Notes: a model not told the origin generated them from the letters alone. A stretch of DNA of 64,000 nt from Gluconobacter frateurii (GCF_002723955.1 NZ_BEWN01000001.1:434001-498000); one strand, 5' to 3'; numbered from the stretch's first letter, positions 1 to 8,524 are shown. Made by a program: numbers and translations.

Positions 1-2
1 TG

Positions 3-1169
3 GGTGGTGCAGGCGTACTTCTGTCTCATGGGCGGGGTGCGGAAGATCACGGTCGAGACTCCCATGACGGGCGCAGCGTGATGAGCGCAACGTTCCTTCT
101 GGCGCTTCTGGTCTTTGTTCCCTGTGCTTTGCTGTTGTGGTTCGTGCAGCCGCTGTTCGCGTGGCTCGCAGAACCAAGTGATGTGGTGACGCAGGGCAGC
201 CACTTCATTCGTATTCTGCTGCTGTCGCTGTTGCCGGATCTTGCGGTGATCGGTGTGTTGCGTGTGGCGCTTCCATCGCTTGGGGCGGAAACGCTTCTGC
301 TGTGGATCATGCCGGCCATGGCGATCTGCAATGGCATTACGAATGCGGCGCTGATTCATGGCTGGTTCGGTCTGCCCGCCATGGGACTGTTTGGCTCAGC
401 AACGGCCACGACGCTGACGGGCTGGGCGATCAGCTTTGCCCTGACGGGTCTGTGCCTGATGCATCCGCGTGTGCGGGCTGTCATGAAGCCGGCGGCTGTA
501 CACTGGCCGGTCATGAAGGAACTTCTGAAGCTCGGTCTGCCCATGATGATGGGGGCTGCGGCTGAAATCCTGATGTTCCAGATCACCAGTCTTCGGGCGG
601 GGCAGTTGGGAACGCAGAGTCTGGCGGCTCATCAGGTTGCGGTGAATGTCAGTGCGCTGCTGTTCATGGTGTGTCTGGCGATCGGCCAATCCACGAACGT
701 CCGCGTAGCGTACTGGCGCGGGGCAGGGCGGATGGATCAGAGCCGTCGTGCTGCCTGGACTGGCATCTGGATTGTGCTGGTCTGGTCCGTGCTGTCTTCG
801 GCACTGCTGCTGGTCTGGCCGGAAAAGATCGTCAGTCTGTATTTCACCGGTCACGCCCCTGATCCGGCAACGGCTGCGCTTGTCATCACCCTGATGAAGA
901 TTGCCGGGATCTACCAGATTGTGGACGGCCTTCAGGTTGTCTTTAGCGGCGCTTTGAGAGGCTGTGGCGATACGGTCTGGCCGATGGTGATTGCCGTTTC
1001 GAACTACGGCCTGATTGGTCTGGTTTTTGGTGGGTGGTTGGCCTTCCAGGGACACTGGGGTGCGGAAGGCCTATGGATTGGCATGGCGGCAGCGCTGACG
1101 GTTAGCTCTGTCGCCTTGGGCATTCGGCTGTTCAGCGTGATGCGGAGAGCCGAGCCTGTGCCATCGTAA
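3..1169 (+). CDS. MATE-family efflux transporter (5' end outside window)
   Basis: Multidrug and toxin extrusion antiporter of the inner membrane (NorM/DinF type), which expels mostly cationic compounds in exchange for H+ or Na+. The frame is open to the left edge, so the N-terminal part lies outside the window; 388 residues are visible. A GTG-ATG at 78 could be read as a start, but transporter-like sequence (a GRGAED loop) continues upstream of it, so I call the gene partial. About nine hydrophobic helices follow, and GALRGCGDTVWP near the end is typical of the C-terminal half of MATE proteins. The last 38 bases overlap convergently with the MFS gene on the other strand, with no terminator between them. 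The substrate cannot be inferred. Confidence 0.9.
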   Translation, partial: GGAGVLLSHGRGAEDHGRDSHDGRSVMSATFLLALLVFVPCALLLWFVQPLFAWLAEPSDVVTQGSHFIRILLLSLLPDLAVIGVLRVALPSLGAETLLLWIMPAMAICNGITNAALIHGWFGLPAMGLFGSATATTLTGWAISFALTGLCLMHPRVRAVMKPAAVHWPVMKELLKLGLPMMMGAAAEILMFQITSLRAGQLGTQSLAAHQVAVNVSALLFMVCLAIGQSTNVRVAYWRGAGRMDQSRRAAWTGIWIVLVWSVLSSALLLVWPEKIVSLYFTGHAPDPATAALVITLMKIAGIYQIVDGLQVVFSGALRGCGDTVWPMVIAVSNYGLIGLVFGGWLAFQGHWGAEGLWIGMAAALTVSSVALGIRLFSVMRRAEPVPS

Positions 1170-2376
1170 TCAGATAGGCGAGGAAACCACCTGCGGAGAG
1201 AAGGGCCGATCCCCAGCCGATTGAGGCCAGCCCCAGCCCGGAACTGACCAGAAAAGCGCCCAGCCATGTGCCTGCGGCATTGGCGATGTTGAAGGCCGAG
1301 TTGTTCAGGGACGCGGCCAGTGTCTGGGCGTCTCCGGCAACTTCCATCAGATGGGTCTGGATAGCGGGGGAAATGCCGATCAGCGTGGCTGGGATCAGGA
1401 AAGTGATCAGCAGCATGGCGATGGGGGACGGCAGCAATAGCCAGAAGCCAAGCATGAAGACGCAACTGGCAGCGAGGGAGAACAGGATCGTCCGGTTGAT
1501 GTTCCGGTCCGCCATGGCGCCGCCGAACGAATTGCCTGCGACCATGCCCAGACCCCACACGATCTGATAGAGCGCCACGGCCCAGTCTGGCAGGTGTGTG
1601 ACGTCCGACAACGCTGTGGTGAGGAAGGTATAGACCTCGAAAAGGCCGCCGAAGCCGATGGCACTTGTCAGAAGGGTTAGCAGAACCTGAGGGCGCTTGA
1701 AGGCACCGAGTTCGGCGAGGGCATTGGCGTCCGGGTGAGGCTTGTCTCGCGGGGCGAAATACCAGAGAGCCAGAAAGCAGAGCAGTCCGAGGATGGAAAT
1801 TGCGCCGTATGCGGCTCGCCAGCCAAGGTGATTGGCGGCGTAGGTGGACAGGGGTGATCCTACCACGGTGGAGAACATGATGCCGGACAGGACACGTCCG
1901 ACGGCGCGGCCTCTTCTTGCGCGCTCAACCATGGAGGCGCCGACGAGTGCTGACACACCGAAAAATGCACCATGTGGAAGTCCGGTGATGAAGCGCATGA
2001 CTTCAATGTCAAGAAGGTTCGGCATCAGGATCGTGCCGATATTTCCCACAAGGAAAAGCACAAGCATGGCTAGCAGGAGTGTGCGGCGGGGGAGTTTTGC
2101 ACCAGCAACCGCAATGAGGGGTGCTCCGACCACGACACCCAGCGCATAGGCTGAAATGACGGAACTGGCACGGGAAATGGAAATGCCCAGGGAATGGGAG
2201 AATTCGGGCAGAAGGCCCATCATGGCGAATTCGCCAGTCCCGATCGTAAATGTTGCCAGCATAAGAGCAAACATGGCTGGCTCGACACCGTGGGGTGGAC
2301 GCACCCGTTCGACATCGACTGGTTCGATTAATTCCATATGGAAAAGGTCCGGAATAGGGGGAAATCCGCCCACCAT
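1132..2376 (-). CDS. MFS transporter, DHA1/AraJ-YdhP type
   Basis: Major facilitator superfamily inner-membrane transporter of the 12-helix drug:H+ antiporter/sugar-efflux group. Residues from about 34 read as helix 1 with the GTGEFAMMGLLPEFS signature seen in AraJ/YdhP-like proteins. The loop after helix 2 carries AGAKLPRRTLL, the family's motif A region, and a central cytoplasmic loop rich in charged residues separates the two six-helix halves. Length 414 matches the family. The start at 2376 has an AGGG five bases upstream; an ATG at 2337 would remove 13 unremarkable residues and is an alternative. The gene overlaps the convergent MATE gene at its 3' end. Its substrate is unknown. Confidence 0.9.
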   Translation of the reverse strand: MVGGFPPIPDLFHMELIEPVDVERVRPPHGVEPAMFALMLATFTIGTGEFAMMGLLPEFSHSLGISISRASSVISAYALGVVVGAPLIAVAGAKLPRRTLLLAMLVLFLVGNIGTILMPNLLDIEVMRFITGLPHGAFFGVSALVGASMVERARRGRAVGRVLSGIMFSTVVGSPLSTYAANHLGWRAAYGAISILGLLCFLALWYFAPRDKPHPDANALAELGAFKRPQVLLTLLTSAIGFGGLFEVYTFLTTALSDVTHLPDWAVALYQIVWGLGMVAGNSFGGAMADRNINRTILFSLAASCVFMLGFWLLLPSPIAMLLITFLIPATLIGISPAIQTHLMEVAGDAQTLAASLNNSAFNIANAAGTWLGAFLVSSGLGLASIGWGSALLSAGGFLAYLITMAQARLSASR

Positions 2377-2433
2377 CCGGACCCTGAAAAGCTATCCGGA
2401 CCTCTTCACGTGGAAGTGTCCGGGCAGGTCAGT

Positions 2434-2904
2434 TCAATTCTCCGTTGGCAGACGAATTGTCTGGCCCGGATAAATGTCATCCTTGCTTGTGACAAGCGGT
2501 TGATTTGCATCAAGAAGCTCATCGCCTGAAATATCTTCCGGCAGCTTCTCGGCGACCTCGTCCAGGTTCTGGCTGGTCTTGATTTCCAGGAACTTCGGAT
2601 CGGGCGTTCCGGGGGGAACCTGAATCTCGGCTTCGACAGCGGCCACGCCTGCAACATTGCCTGCGGTGAGGATCATCTGATCACGGGCCTTTGCGGAATC
2701 GGCCTTGCCGCGCAGATAGATCGTGCGGTCATCGATCACGAGGTGCGACATATGCATCTGTGCGAGGCCGAACTTCTTGAAGGCTCGTTTGATGGCGCTT
2801 TCACCCGGCTTGGGCGGCGGCGGTGCATCAAGGGACTGGATCAGTCCTTCGAGGGAACCCTCAGCGATACGGCCGGCCTTGGGATTGAAGCGATAGATTT
2901 TCAT
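2434..2904 (-). CDS. BON/LysM-domain protein (Kbp/YgaU-like)
   Basis: Small cytoplasmic or periplasmic-facing protein resembling the E. coli potassium-binding protein Kbp (YgaU): a BON domain (about residues 30-90, with VAGVAAVEAEIQV) followed by a diverged LysM domain (about 95-156, ending DIYPGQTIRLP). I chose the ATG at 2904 (156 residues). The longer frame to 2934 begins with TTG and has no better ribosome-binding site, and family members are about 150 residues. There is no signal peptide, as in Kbp. The usual LysM asparagine region is ANQPL here, also as in Kbp. It is transcribed away from rpsD. Binding of K+ is inferred from the family only. Confidence 0.8.
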   Translation of the reverse strand: MKIYRFNPKAGRIAEGSLEGLIQSLDAPPPPKPGESAIKRAFKKFGLAQMHMSHLVIDDRTIYLRGKADSAKARDQMILTAGNVAGVAAVEAEIQVPPGTPDPKFLEIKTSQNLDEVAEKLPEDISGDELLDANQPLVTSKDDIYPGQTIRLPTEN

Positions 2905-3038
2905 GGGCAAACTCAAAAAGGCATGGCTCCCCAATTCGCGGGGAGTACCAGACCGTTAGCGCAAACCCCCCGGAAGAGGTTGCGCGCTTTATACGCATCT
3001 GCCGCGAGAAAATAACAGGGGTCAGACTCGGCCTTCGA

Positions 3039-3067
3039 TTGACAGAAGAGCTCGGGACCTGTTAGGC
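3039..3067 (+). promoter_or_regulatory. Candidate rpsD promoter
   Basis: A perfect -35 hexamer TTGACA (3039-3044) is followed after 17 bases by TTAGGC (3062-3067), preceded by a TG that could act as an extended -10. The -10 match is weak. A 5-bp inverted repeat GGACC/GGTCC (3055-3059 and 3071-3075) brackets the -10. The promoter would give a leader of about 175 nt before rpsD. Confidence 0.45.
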
Positions 3068-3075
3068 GCGGGTCC

Positions 3076-3251
3076 ACTGCCGGAAACGAGGACGTACCGG
3101 CCGGGCCATCATCGCGGGTTTCTGTACCCCGCAGGCTCCGGTTTCTGGGTGCGCGCCCGTCCTTTCCAATTCGGGGAAGGGCCTACCGGCGCAACAAAAC
3201 GGCTCGCCATGCAGCATGGGGCGGGCCTGATGTATGAACAGGGGTTAACCC
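3076..3251 (+). promoter_or_regulatory. Structured 5' leader of rpsD
   Basis: This GC-rich stretch between the candidate promoter and the rpsD start has no credible gene. It can fold into several local hairpins: GCGGG/CCCGC with a nine-base loop near 3114-3132, and a seven-pair stem CCTTTCC/GGGGAAGG with an AATTC loop near 3161-3180. Ribosomal protein S4 represses its own translation in other bacteria, so an autoregulatory leader is plausible, but no match to a known S4 leader class is visible. Confidence 0.35.
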
Positions 3252-3869
3252 ATGTCAAAGCGTCTTGAGAGCAAGTACAAGATCAATCGCCGTCTCGGCG
3301 TAAACCTTTGGGGCCGTGCAAAGTCCCCTGTGAACCGTCGTGAATACGGTCCGGGTCAGCATGGTCAGCGTCGTAAGCAGAAGCCTTCTGACTTCTCCAT
3401 CCAGCTGATGGCCAAGCAGAAGCTCAAGGGCTACTACGGCAACATCAGCGAGAAGCAGTTCCGTAAGTACTACGACGAAGCCGTCCGTCGTAAGGGTGAC
3501 ACCTCCGAGAACCTGATCGGTCTGCTGGAGCGTCGTCTGGACGCCGTTGTGTACCGTCTGAAGTTTGCGATCACGCCGTTCGCAGCACGTCAGTTCATCA
3601 GCCATGGCCACGTTACGGTCAACGGCAAGAAGGTGAACATCCCGTCCTACCTCGTGAAGGAAGGCGACGTCATCGAAGTGCGCGAGAAGTCCAAGCACCT
3701 CGCCATCGTTCTTGACTCCGTGCAGACGGGCGAGCGCGACACGCCGGAATACGTTGAAGTCGATCATCGCCAGATGAAGGGTACGTTCCTGCGTACGCCG
3801 GTTCTCTCCGATGTGCCGTATCCGGTGCAGATGGAACCGAACCTGGTTGTCGAATTCTACTCCCGCTAA
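3252..3869 (+). CDS. rpsD: 30S ribosomal protein S4
   Basis: Primary 16S rRNA-binding protein that starts assembly of the 30S body and helps form the mRNA entry pore. At 205 residues it is full length. The N-terminal part has the typical [20 protein letters not shown] start and a YGPGQHGQ motif. An S4 RNA-binding domain spans about residues 94-155 ([15 protein letters not shown], then [24 protein letters not shown]). An AGGGG sits nine bases before the ATG. The gene stands alone, outside any ribosomal protein operon, as usual for alphaproteobacteria, and is closed by a strong terminator. Confidence 0.99.
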   Translation: MSKRLESKYKINRRLGVNLWGRAKSPVNRREYGPGQHGQRRKQKPSDFSIQLMAKQKLKGYYGNISEKQFRKYYDEAVRRKGDTSENLIGLLERRLDAVVYRLKFAITPFAARQFISHGHVTVNGKKVNIPSYLVKEGDVIEVREKSKHLAIVLDSVQTGERDTPEYVEVDHRQMKGTFLRTPVLSDVPYPVQMEPNLVVEFYSR

Positions 3870-3910
3870 TTCGGGTTTTGGGCTTTCGGGCCCGGATCAG
3901 AACGCGATCG

Positions 3911-3946
3911 AAAAACGCCGGATGGGTCTCCCATCCGGCGTTTTTT
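3911..3946 (+). terminator. rpsD intrinsic terminator
   Basis: A perfect stem of about 13 pairs (CGCCGGATGGG / CCCATCCGGCG with flanking A/T pairs) closes a three-base TCT loop and is followed by six T residues. This is a textbook rho-independent terminator 42 bases after the rpsD stop. Confidence 0.95.
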
Positions 3947-4065
3947 GTTTTGGCCATGCAGAGAACTAAAGAAGCCGCGCAGGATTGAACTGTCCTGTCT
4001 TGTGAATGTATCAATACGTTTCTGAGTGATGCCTTGTGTGTCGCGTCAAGCAGGGGCGATGGAAG

Positions 4066-4347
4066 ATGCGTGTTGGGCTGGGTGTGGTTCTGATCTGTGC
4101 TGTAGTCTGCTGCCCGGCTGATGCACATGGGATCAATACCTTTGTGGCACCCGATACGCATTATTACCCTCCACCGCCGCCCCGCCTGCATCTTGTGCGG
4201 TGCAAGGACGGAACAGTTATTGTTTCATCCCAGAGATGCCCGATTAAGCCTCCCGTTATGGAACGAACTGCGGCCGGGAAAGCCGTAGATACCGTGACAG
4301 GTGTTGTCCGGAGTCTGACTGGCCATAATCTGGGTTTCAGATGGTAG
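4066..4347 (+). CDS. Small exported protein, paralogue of the next gene
   Basis: I do not recognise a named family. The 93-residue product from the ATG at 4066 has a signal peptide (MRVGLGVVLICAVVCC, cleavage probably after PADA), then HGINTFVAPDTHYYPPPPP, a short cysteine-containing segment (RCKDGTVIVSSQRC, two cysteines 13 apart) and a helical-looking tail. The frame extends ten codons upstream, but that would bury the signal peptide; AGGGG lies about nine bases before 4066. The gene 30 bases downstream encodes a second small exported protein whose mature end starts with the near-identical RGIDTFVP, so the two look like diverged duplicates. A periplasmic or secreted location is inferred. 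Confidence 0.65.
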   Translation: MRVGLGVVLICAVVCCPADAHGINTFVAPDTHYYPPPPPRLHLVRCKDGTVIVSSQRCPIKPPVMERTAAGKAVDTVTGVVRSLTGHNLGFRW

Positions 4348-4376
4348 GCAACGTGTAGAACTTCAGGAGCGGACAG

Positions 4377-4583
4377 ATGCGTTCATGGACGCTGAAAGCT
4401 GTCTGTTGGGCGATATTGGGCTGTTCCACATCCTTTTCTGAAGCAAGAGGTATCGACACTTTTGTGCCTCTGTCTTTTGCCATGCCTCCAGTTTCAGGAC
4501 TCTATGTTGTGACATCACGGCAGGTCATGCCAGATGCGTATGTAGATGCGCCTCAACCCCGAATTATGTGCCACCCGCCTTGA
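4377..4583 (+). CDS. Small exported protein, paralogue of the preceding gene
   Basis: Unrecognised 68-residue protein with an AGGAG ribosome-binding site seven bases before the ATG. Residues 1-23 look like a signal peptide ending SFSEA, followed by RGIDTFVPLSFAMPP, which mirrors HGINTFVAP in the upstream neighbour. The mature part would be only about 45 residues, with one cysteine near the C-terminus. It is probably co-transcribed with the gene 30 bases upstream. No function can be assigned. The short length leaves open that it is a truncated copy. Confidence 0.55.
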   Translation: MRSWTLKAVCWAILGCSTSFSEARGIDTFVPLSFAMPPVSGLYVVTSRQVMPDAYVDAPQPRIMCHPP

Positions 4584-4588
4584 CATAG

Positions 4589-4873
4589 ACGGCCAGTGGT
4601 AAGGTTTTTAAGTTTCTGAGGCGTCATCTTTCCCGAGATGGTTCAGATCGGGCAGGCGTTGGTGGTGTTCCTTCGGGGCATGATCCAGTTTCCGGGAATG
4701 CAATCGGGCAGTTTGGGGAGGCTTATGCTCAGGGCCGCCCGATGAGGGGGGAACTGATTTCCCCACTGGAGAACCAGCAGGGAAGGGAATGCTTGACGGC
4801 AAAAGCGGTCTTCTGCACATTGCGCCTCCCGATGGGTAAGGCTTCCATGAGGGCTGTCCTCTGTATTTGCTAA
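4589..4873 (+). pseudogene. Possible gene remnant in the 4584-4943 gap
   Basis: The 360 bases before prfC hold no convincing gene. One plus-strand frame stays open for 94 codons (4589-4873) with coding-like composition and segments such as NAIGQFGEAYAQGRP, but it has no start codon except an ATG at 4742 that lacks a ribosome-binding site. It is either the tail of a decayed gene or chance. It does not resemble the two small exported proteins upstream. Confidence 0.2.
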
Positions 4874-4943
4874 CAGGTCATGTGCCTGTCTGGACGTCGC
4901 GAAAGCTCCAGTCCCGGATTTTTTCTACGTTGCCGGAGGCATC

Positions 4944-6491
4944 ATGTCAGAGGCGCTGAGCGCTGAAATTACCCGCGAGATCGCTCGTCGGCGTACGTTT
5001 GCAATCATTTCCCATCCAGACGCCGGTAAGACGACCCTGACGGAACGTATCCTGCGTGCGGGTGGTGCCATTCAGCTTGCGGGTAATGTGCGTGCCAAGG
5101 GTGAGCGCCGCCGGACCAAATCTGACTGGATGGGCATCGAGCGCGATCGCGGCATTTCCGTCGTGACGTCTGTCATGACGTTTGAATACGGCAATTGCGT
5201 CTTCAACCTGCTTGATACGCCGGGCCATGAAGACTTCTCTGAAGATACATACCGAACCCTGACGGCTGTGGACTGTGCCGTCATGGTGATCGACGCCGCA
5301 AAGGGTATCGAGGACCGGACGCGTAAGCTGTTCGAGATCTGCCGTCTGCGCGATATTCCGATCATCACGTTCATCAACAAGATGGACCGTGAAGCACAGG
5401 ATTGCTTCGCCCTTCTGGATGAAATTTCCAATTCTCTGGCGCTGGATGTCTCGCCTGCGACATGGCCGATCGGGCGTGCTGCGACGTTTATTGGCACGTT
5501 CGATATCCGCACCCGGGAAGTGCACACCAAGGACCCGGTGGACGAAGCCGATCCGCGGATGGTGCAGCTTCGGGAAGATCTTGAACTGGTGGAAGCCGCG
5601 CTTCCCGAGTTCGATCGTGAGTCCTTCGATGCGGGGCATCTGTCTCCCGTGTTCTTCGGTTCGGCCATGAAGGAAATCGGTGTGACCGATCTTCTGGATG
5701 CGCTGGTGGCTTATGGTCCGGCACCGCGTGCACAGCCGACGGAAAACCGTGAAGTCAGAGCAGATGAAGAGCAGGTGACGGCCCTGATTTTCAAGATCCA
5801 GGCGAACATGGACCCGAACCATCGGGATCGTATGGCCTTCGCTCGTGTGTGCTCTGGACGTCTGACACGTGGGATGCGTCTCAAGCATGTGCGGACTGGC
5901 AAGCAGTTTGCTCTGCATACGCCGCAGTTCTTCTTCGCCCGTGATCGTCAGCTGGCTGAGGAAGCTTTTGGCGGAGATGTGGTCGGGATTCCGAACCATG
6001 GCACGCTGCGGATTGGCGATACGCTGAGCGAGAGCGAAGAGCTGCGCTTCACGGGCGTTCCGCACTTTGCGCCGGAAATCCTGCGTCGTGTTCGTCTCGA
6101 TGATGCCATGAAGGCCAAGAAGCTGCGTCAGGCTCTGGTGGAGCTGGCGGAAGAAGGCGTCGTGCAGCTTTTCCGCCCGCAGGATGGTCTACCGCCGATC
6201 GTGGGTGTTGTGGGAACGCTTCAGCTTGACGTTCTTCAGTCCCGGCTGAAGGGTGAGTATGGCGTGTCCATCGGTTTTGAAAACACGCCGTTCACGTTGG
6301 CTCGCTGGGTCACGGGGGATCGTGAGAAGATCGAGACGTTTATGATGACGAACCGGTCGTCCATGGCGGACGATCTGGACGGAGATCCGGTCTTCCTCGC
6401 CAGTTCGTCCTTCATGATGCGCCGCACCATCGAAATGAACCCGGATCTGGCGTTCCACGACATCAAGCAGATTGGTCTGGCTTCGGTCTGA
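4944..6491 (+). CDS. prfC: Peptide chain release factor 3
   Basis: RF3, the translational GTPase that recycles RF1/RF2 from the ribosome after peptide release. Length 515 fits the family. The G domain begins with HPDAGKTTLTERIL (P-loop); then come KSDWMGIERDRGISV (switch I/G2), DTPGHEDFSEDTYR (G3) and INKMDRE (G4). The EF-Tu-like domain 2 and the RF3-specific C-terminal domain follow. GGAGG lies seven bases before the ATG. The gene is monocistronic here and ends at a terminator shared in space with the convergent mtnK. prfC is not universal in alphaproteobacteria, so its presence is a useful marker. Confidence 0.98.
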   Translation: MSEALSAEITREIARRRTFAIISHPDAGKTTLTERILRAGGAIQLAGNVRAKGERRRTKSDWMGIERDRGISVVTSVMTFEYGNCVFNLLDTPGHEDFSEDTYRTLTAVDCAVMVIDAAKGIEDRTRKLFEICRLRDIPIITFINKMDREAQDCFALLDEISNSLALDVSPATWPIGRAATFIGTFDIRTREVHTKDPVDEADPRMVQLREDLELVEAALPEFDRESFDAGHLSPVFFGSAMKEIGVTDLLDALVAYGPAPRAQPTENREVRADEEQVTALIFKIQANMDPNHRDRMAFARVCSGRLTRGMRLKHVRTGKQFALHTPQFFFARDRQLAEEAFGGDVVGIPNHGTLRIGDTLSESEELRFTGVPHFAPEILRRVRLDDAMKAKKLRQALVELAEEGVVQLFRPQDGLPPIVGVVGTLQLDVLQSRLKGEYGVSIGFENTPFTLARWVTGDREKIETFMMTNRSSMADDLDGDPVFLASSSFMMRRTIEMNPDLAFHDIKQIGLASV

Positions 6492-6497
6492 TCTTTC

Positions 6498-6534
6498 AAG
6501 CCTCGCTCCTGTATCCGGGAGCGGGGCTTTTTTT
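6498..6534 (+). terminator. prfC intrinsic terminator
   Basis: AAGCCTCGCTCC pairs with GGAGCGGGGCTT (one G-T pair) around an eight-base loop and is followed by seven T residues, directly after the prfC stop. Confidence 0.9.
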
Positions 6535-6566
6535 ATGCCTGCTGTCTGCGGCTTTCCTAGTGGCTT

Positions 6567-7757
6567 TTACCTGAGCGTCAGTAAGTTCAGCAGGCCTTCC
6601 AGGTTGTGGACGGTCGGAGCTGCCAGAATAAGCGTGCGCCCTGTCTTGAGGGCTTTGCGGCGAGCTTCCGTGCGACTTTCTGGCGTAACGCAGAGCGTAT
6701 AATCCGCGACCTGAGCAAAGCCTATGGTCCGGCGAATCATCTCAAGGCCACAGAAGCCTGTCGTGTCCTGCAGAATACTGTGCAGGAAGGTATTGAGCAT
6801 CTCTTCACGCTCGACGTCATCGGACAACGCCCAGACGTCCCCGCCGCCTGTTTTCAAAAGGGTGCGGAAGTCGGCCGTGAAGCTGTTCCAGAAAGCCGTG
6901 ATTTCAGCTGTGATCAGGTTGCCCTTGTGTGGTGCCCCGCAGGCATGCAGGGCCAGATTTCCCAGATAGAGTCCACAGTCGAATCCGATCGGCCCCATCG
7001 TTGCGAACTCGCCGTCAATGACGCGCACATCGTCCTTGTGCTGCATGATGGAGCCTGTGTGCAGGTCTCCGTGCAGAAGCGCCTGTCGTGCAGTCAGGAA
7101 GCGCTCCTGAAGGTTGCCGACGGCACGGTGGAGGGGCTTGTCGGCCTGCAGGGCTTCCACGTCCGGAAGGAGGTCTGCTTCAGGGGCAGGGTTGCGCGAG
7201 CAGGGGCGGAACGGATCGGTCAGGATCAGATCGACCGTGATACGGGTGAGGGCCGTGTTGCCAGCGAAGTCGGCCAGTAATTTCGAACCGTGTTCAAAGG
7301 GCTGGCTGATCCAGCTTGTGGCATGCACGCTGCGGGCCACGTACTGGCCGATAACGGCGGAAAATCCCGGCTGTACCTCATCGCGGATCAGGGCGGTGCG
7401 CAGAACCTCATGTGGGGTCAGGCATTCCATGACGAGAAGGAACATCTCGTCATCGTAGAAATAGAGTTCGGGTGCGGCAGGGCGGACGGCATCCGCAGTC
7501 GCACGCATATAGCGGGCTTCGTACAGAGCGCGCTCCAAAGGCATGGGCCAATCCGGTGCGACGCGGACATGGGGGAGTGCCTGTTTGCAGCAGAGGGATC
7601 CGGCCGGCCCATCCACAAGGAAAACGGTATTCAGATTGCCATCACTGACTTCGCGGATGGTCCAGGCTGAGGGTGAGCCGCCGAGGAGGGACGCAAGGTC
7701 AGCGTGGTTTGTGAGCCAGTGCTGAAGGCTGGACGCATCAAGAGTAAAGTACGGCAT
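6567..7757 (-). CDS. mtnK: S-methyl-5-thioribose kinase
   Basis: Methionine-salvage kinase that phosphorylates 5-methylthioribose to its 1-phosphate in the cytoplasm; aminoglycoside-phosphotransferase fold. At 396 residues it aligns along its whole length with B. subtilis MtnK: SDGNLNTVFLV near the N-terminus, the catalytic loop LLHGDLHTGSIM, then VIDGEFATMGPIGFDCG in place of the usual IDPEF, and MIRRTIGFAQVADY near the C-terminus. Its start codon overlaps the stop of the upstream Nudix gene (TGATG), so the two are translationally coupled. No mtnA or other salvage gene is in the window. It is convergent with prfC. Confidence 0.92.
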   Translation of the reverse strand: MPYFTLDASSLQHWLTNHADLASLLGGSPSAWTIREVSDGNLNTVFLVDGPAGSLCCKQALPHVRVAPDWPMPLERALYEARYMRATADAVRPAAPELYFYDDEMFLLVMECLTPHEVLRTALIRDEVQPGFSAVIGQYVARSVHATSWISQPFEHGSKLLADFAGNTALTRITVDLILTDPFRPCSRNPAPEADLLPDVEALQADKPLHRAVGNLQERFLTARQALLHGDLHTGSIMQHKDDVRVIDGEFATMGPIGFDCGLYLGNLALHACGAPHKGNLITAEITAFWNSFTADFRTLLKTGGGDVWALSDDVEREEMLNTFLHSILQDTTGFCGLEMIRRTIGFAQVADYTLCVTPESRTEARRKALKTGRTLILAAPTVHNLEGLLNLLTLR

Positions 7758-8449
7758 CAGGAAAGTTCCAACAGGGCGGCCAGTGTGGGAACGACAGGGC
7801 CTTCGGGTGTGTGGTCAGGGCGGATCAGGTGCAATGCGCCATATTCGGCATTTCCCTGCTCGCGGCATCGCTTCTGAAGGTCGGAAAAACTCAGGGCCAC
7901 GTCAATGCGCATCCCGATGTCGACGATGTGCGTCGACGGATGTTCGCAGGCGAGCAAACATGGCCCGACCTGGCATTCCGCAGGTGTCAGGCCCAGTTCT
8001 TCCTCGCATTCCGCCAGAAGCTGCGTAGGAAGATCCACGATGTTTTCCTGTGCACGGCTTTCGACATTGCCTGCCGGCGCGCCCTGCCAGTAGCCGGGCA
8101 GGTAGATGGAAGTATCCGCGCGTCGACCGATCACAACGCCATCCTGTGCAAACATCAGCCCCACGACAGCCAGAGGTTTAAGCACTGTATCTCCATAAAT
8201 GCCCGGCTCCTTCATCTGCGCGAGAACGCGACGATATTCGGACCAGTGGCCGTGAATATGAGAGGGCGTAATGTCGTCCGCACAGAAGACGCGGCCGTTA
8301 TAAAGCGCCGGATACGATTGCAATGCGTCGGCCCAGATGCGCGAAACGGCTGCTTCCTGTGCTTCTGTGAGTGCTGGAAGAGGGCGGTCGACCAGAACAT
8401 GCACATCTGGCTGAAGGGGGATGATGGGCCAGGAAGCAGGGTGTGACAT
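7757..8449 (-). CDS. Nudix-like hydrolase coupled to mtnK
   Basis: Cytoplasmic protein of 230 residues with a C-terminal Nudix-like domain; Nudix enzymes hydrolyse nucleoside-diphosphate-linked substrates. Only the catalytic helix of the box is well kept (LLAECEEELGLTP near residue 140-155). The arginine of the REUXEE core is alanine, and the upstream glycine and glutamate positions are not conserved, so activity is uncertain. A characteristic N-terminal region contains NGRVFCADDITPSHIHGHWSEYRR. The stop codon overlaps the mtnK start, pointing to a linked role, perhaps clearing a nucleotide by-product, but this is inference. The ATG has AAGG about nine bases upstream. Confidence 0.75.
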   Translation of the reverse strand: MSHPASWPIIPLQPDVHVLVDRPLPALTEAQEAAVSRIWADALQSYPALYNGRVFCADDITPSHIHGHWSEYRRVLAQMKEPGIYGDTVLKPLAVVGLMFAQDGVVIGRRADTSIYLPGYWQGAPAGNVESRAQENIVDLPTQLLAECEEELGLTPAECQVGPCLLACEHPSTHIVDIGMRIDVALSFSDLQKRCREQGNAEYGALHLIRPDHTPEGPVVPTLAALLELS

Positions 8450-8524
8450 GACGGACCTTGGGTGGGGTGGAGACTGTACTGTCCTTCATGCGGCAAAAGT
8501 CCGGAGAGGCAAATACGTCTCAGC

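Noticed and set aside
3076-3251. rpsD leader as SRP RNA, RNase P RNA or tmRNA
   Set aside because: None of the hallmark sequences (GGAAGGAAGCAG, GAGGAAAGTCCGGGC, or a TPsiC-CCA end) is present.
4608-4820. 70-codon minus-strand frame before prfC
   Set aside because: Pro/His-rich composition without a ribosome-binding site; the opposite strand has the more protein-like frame.
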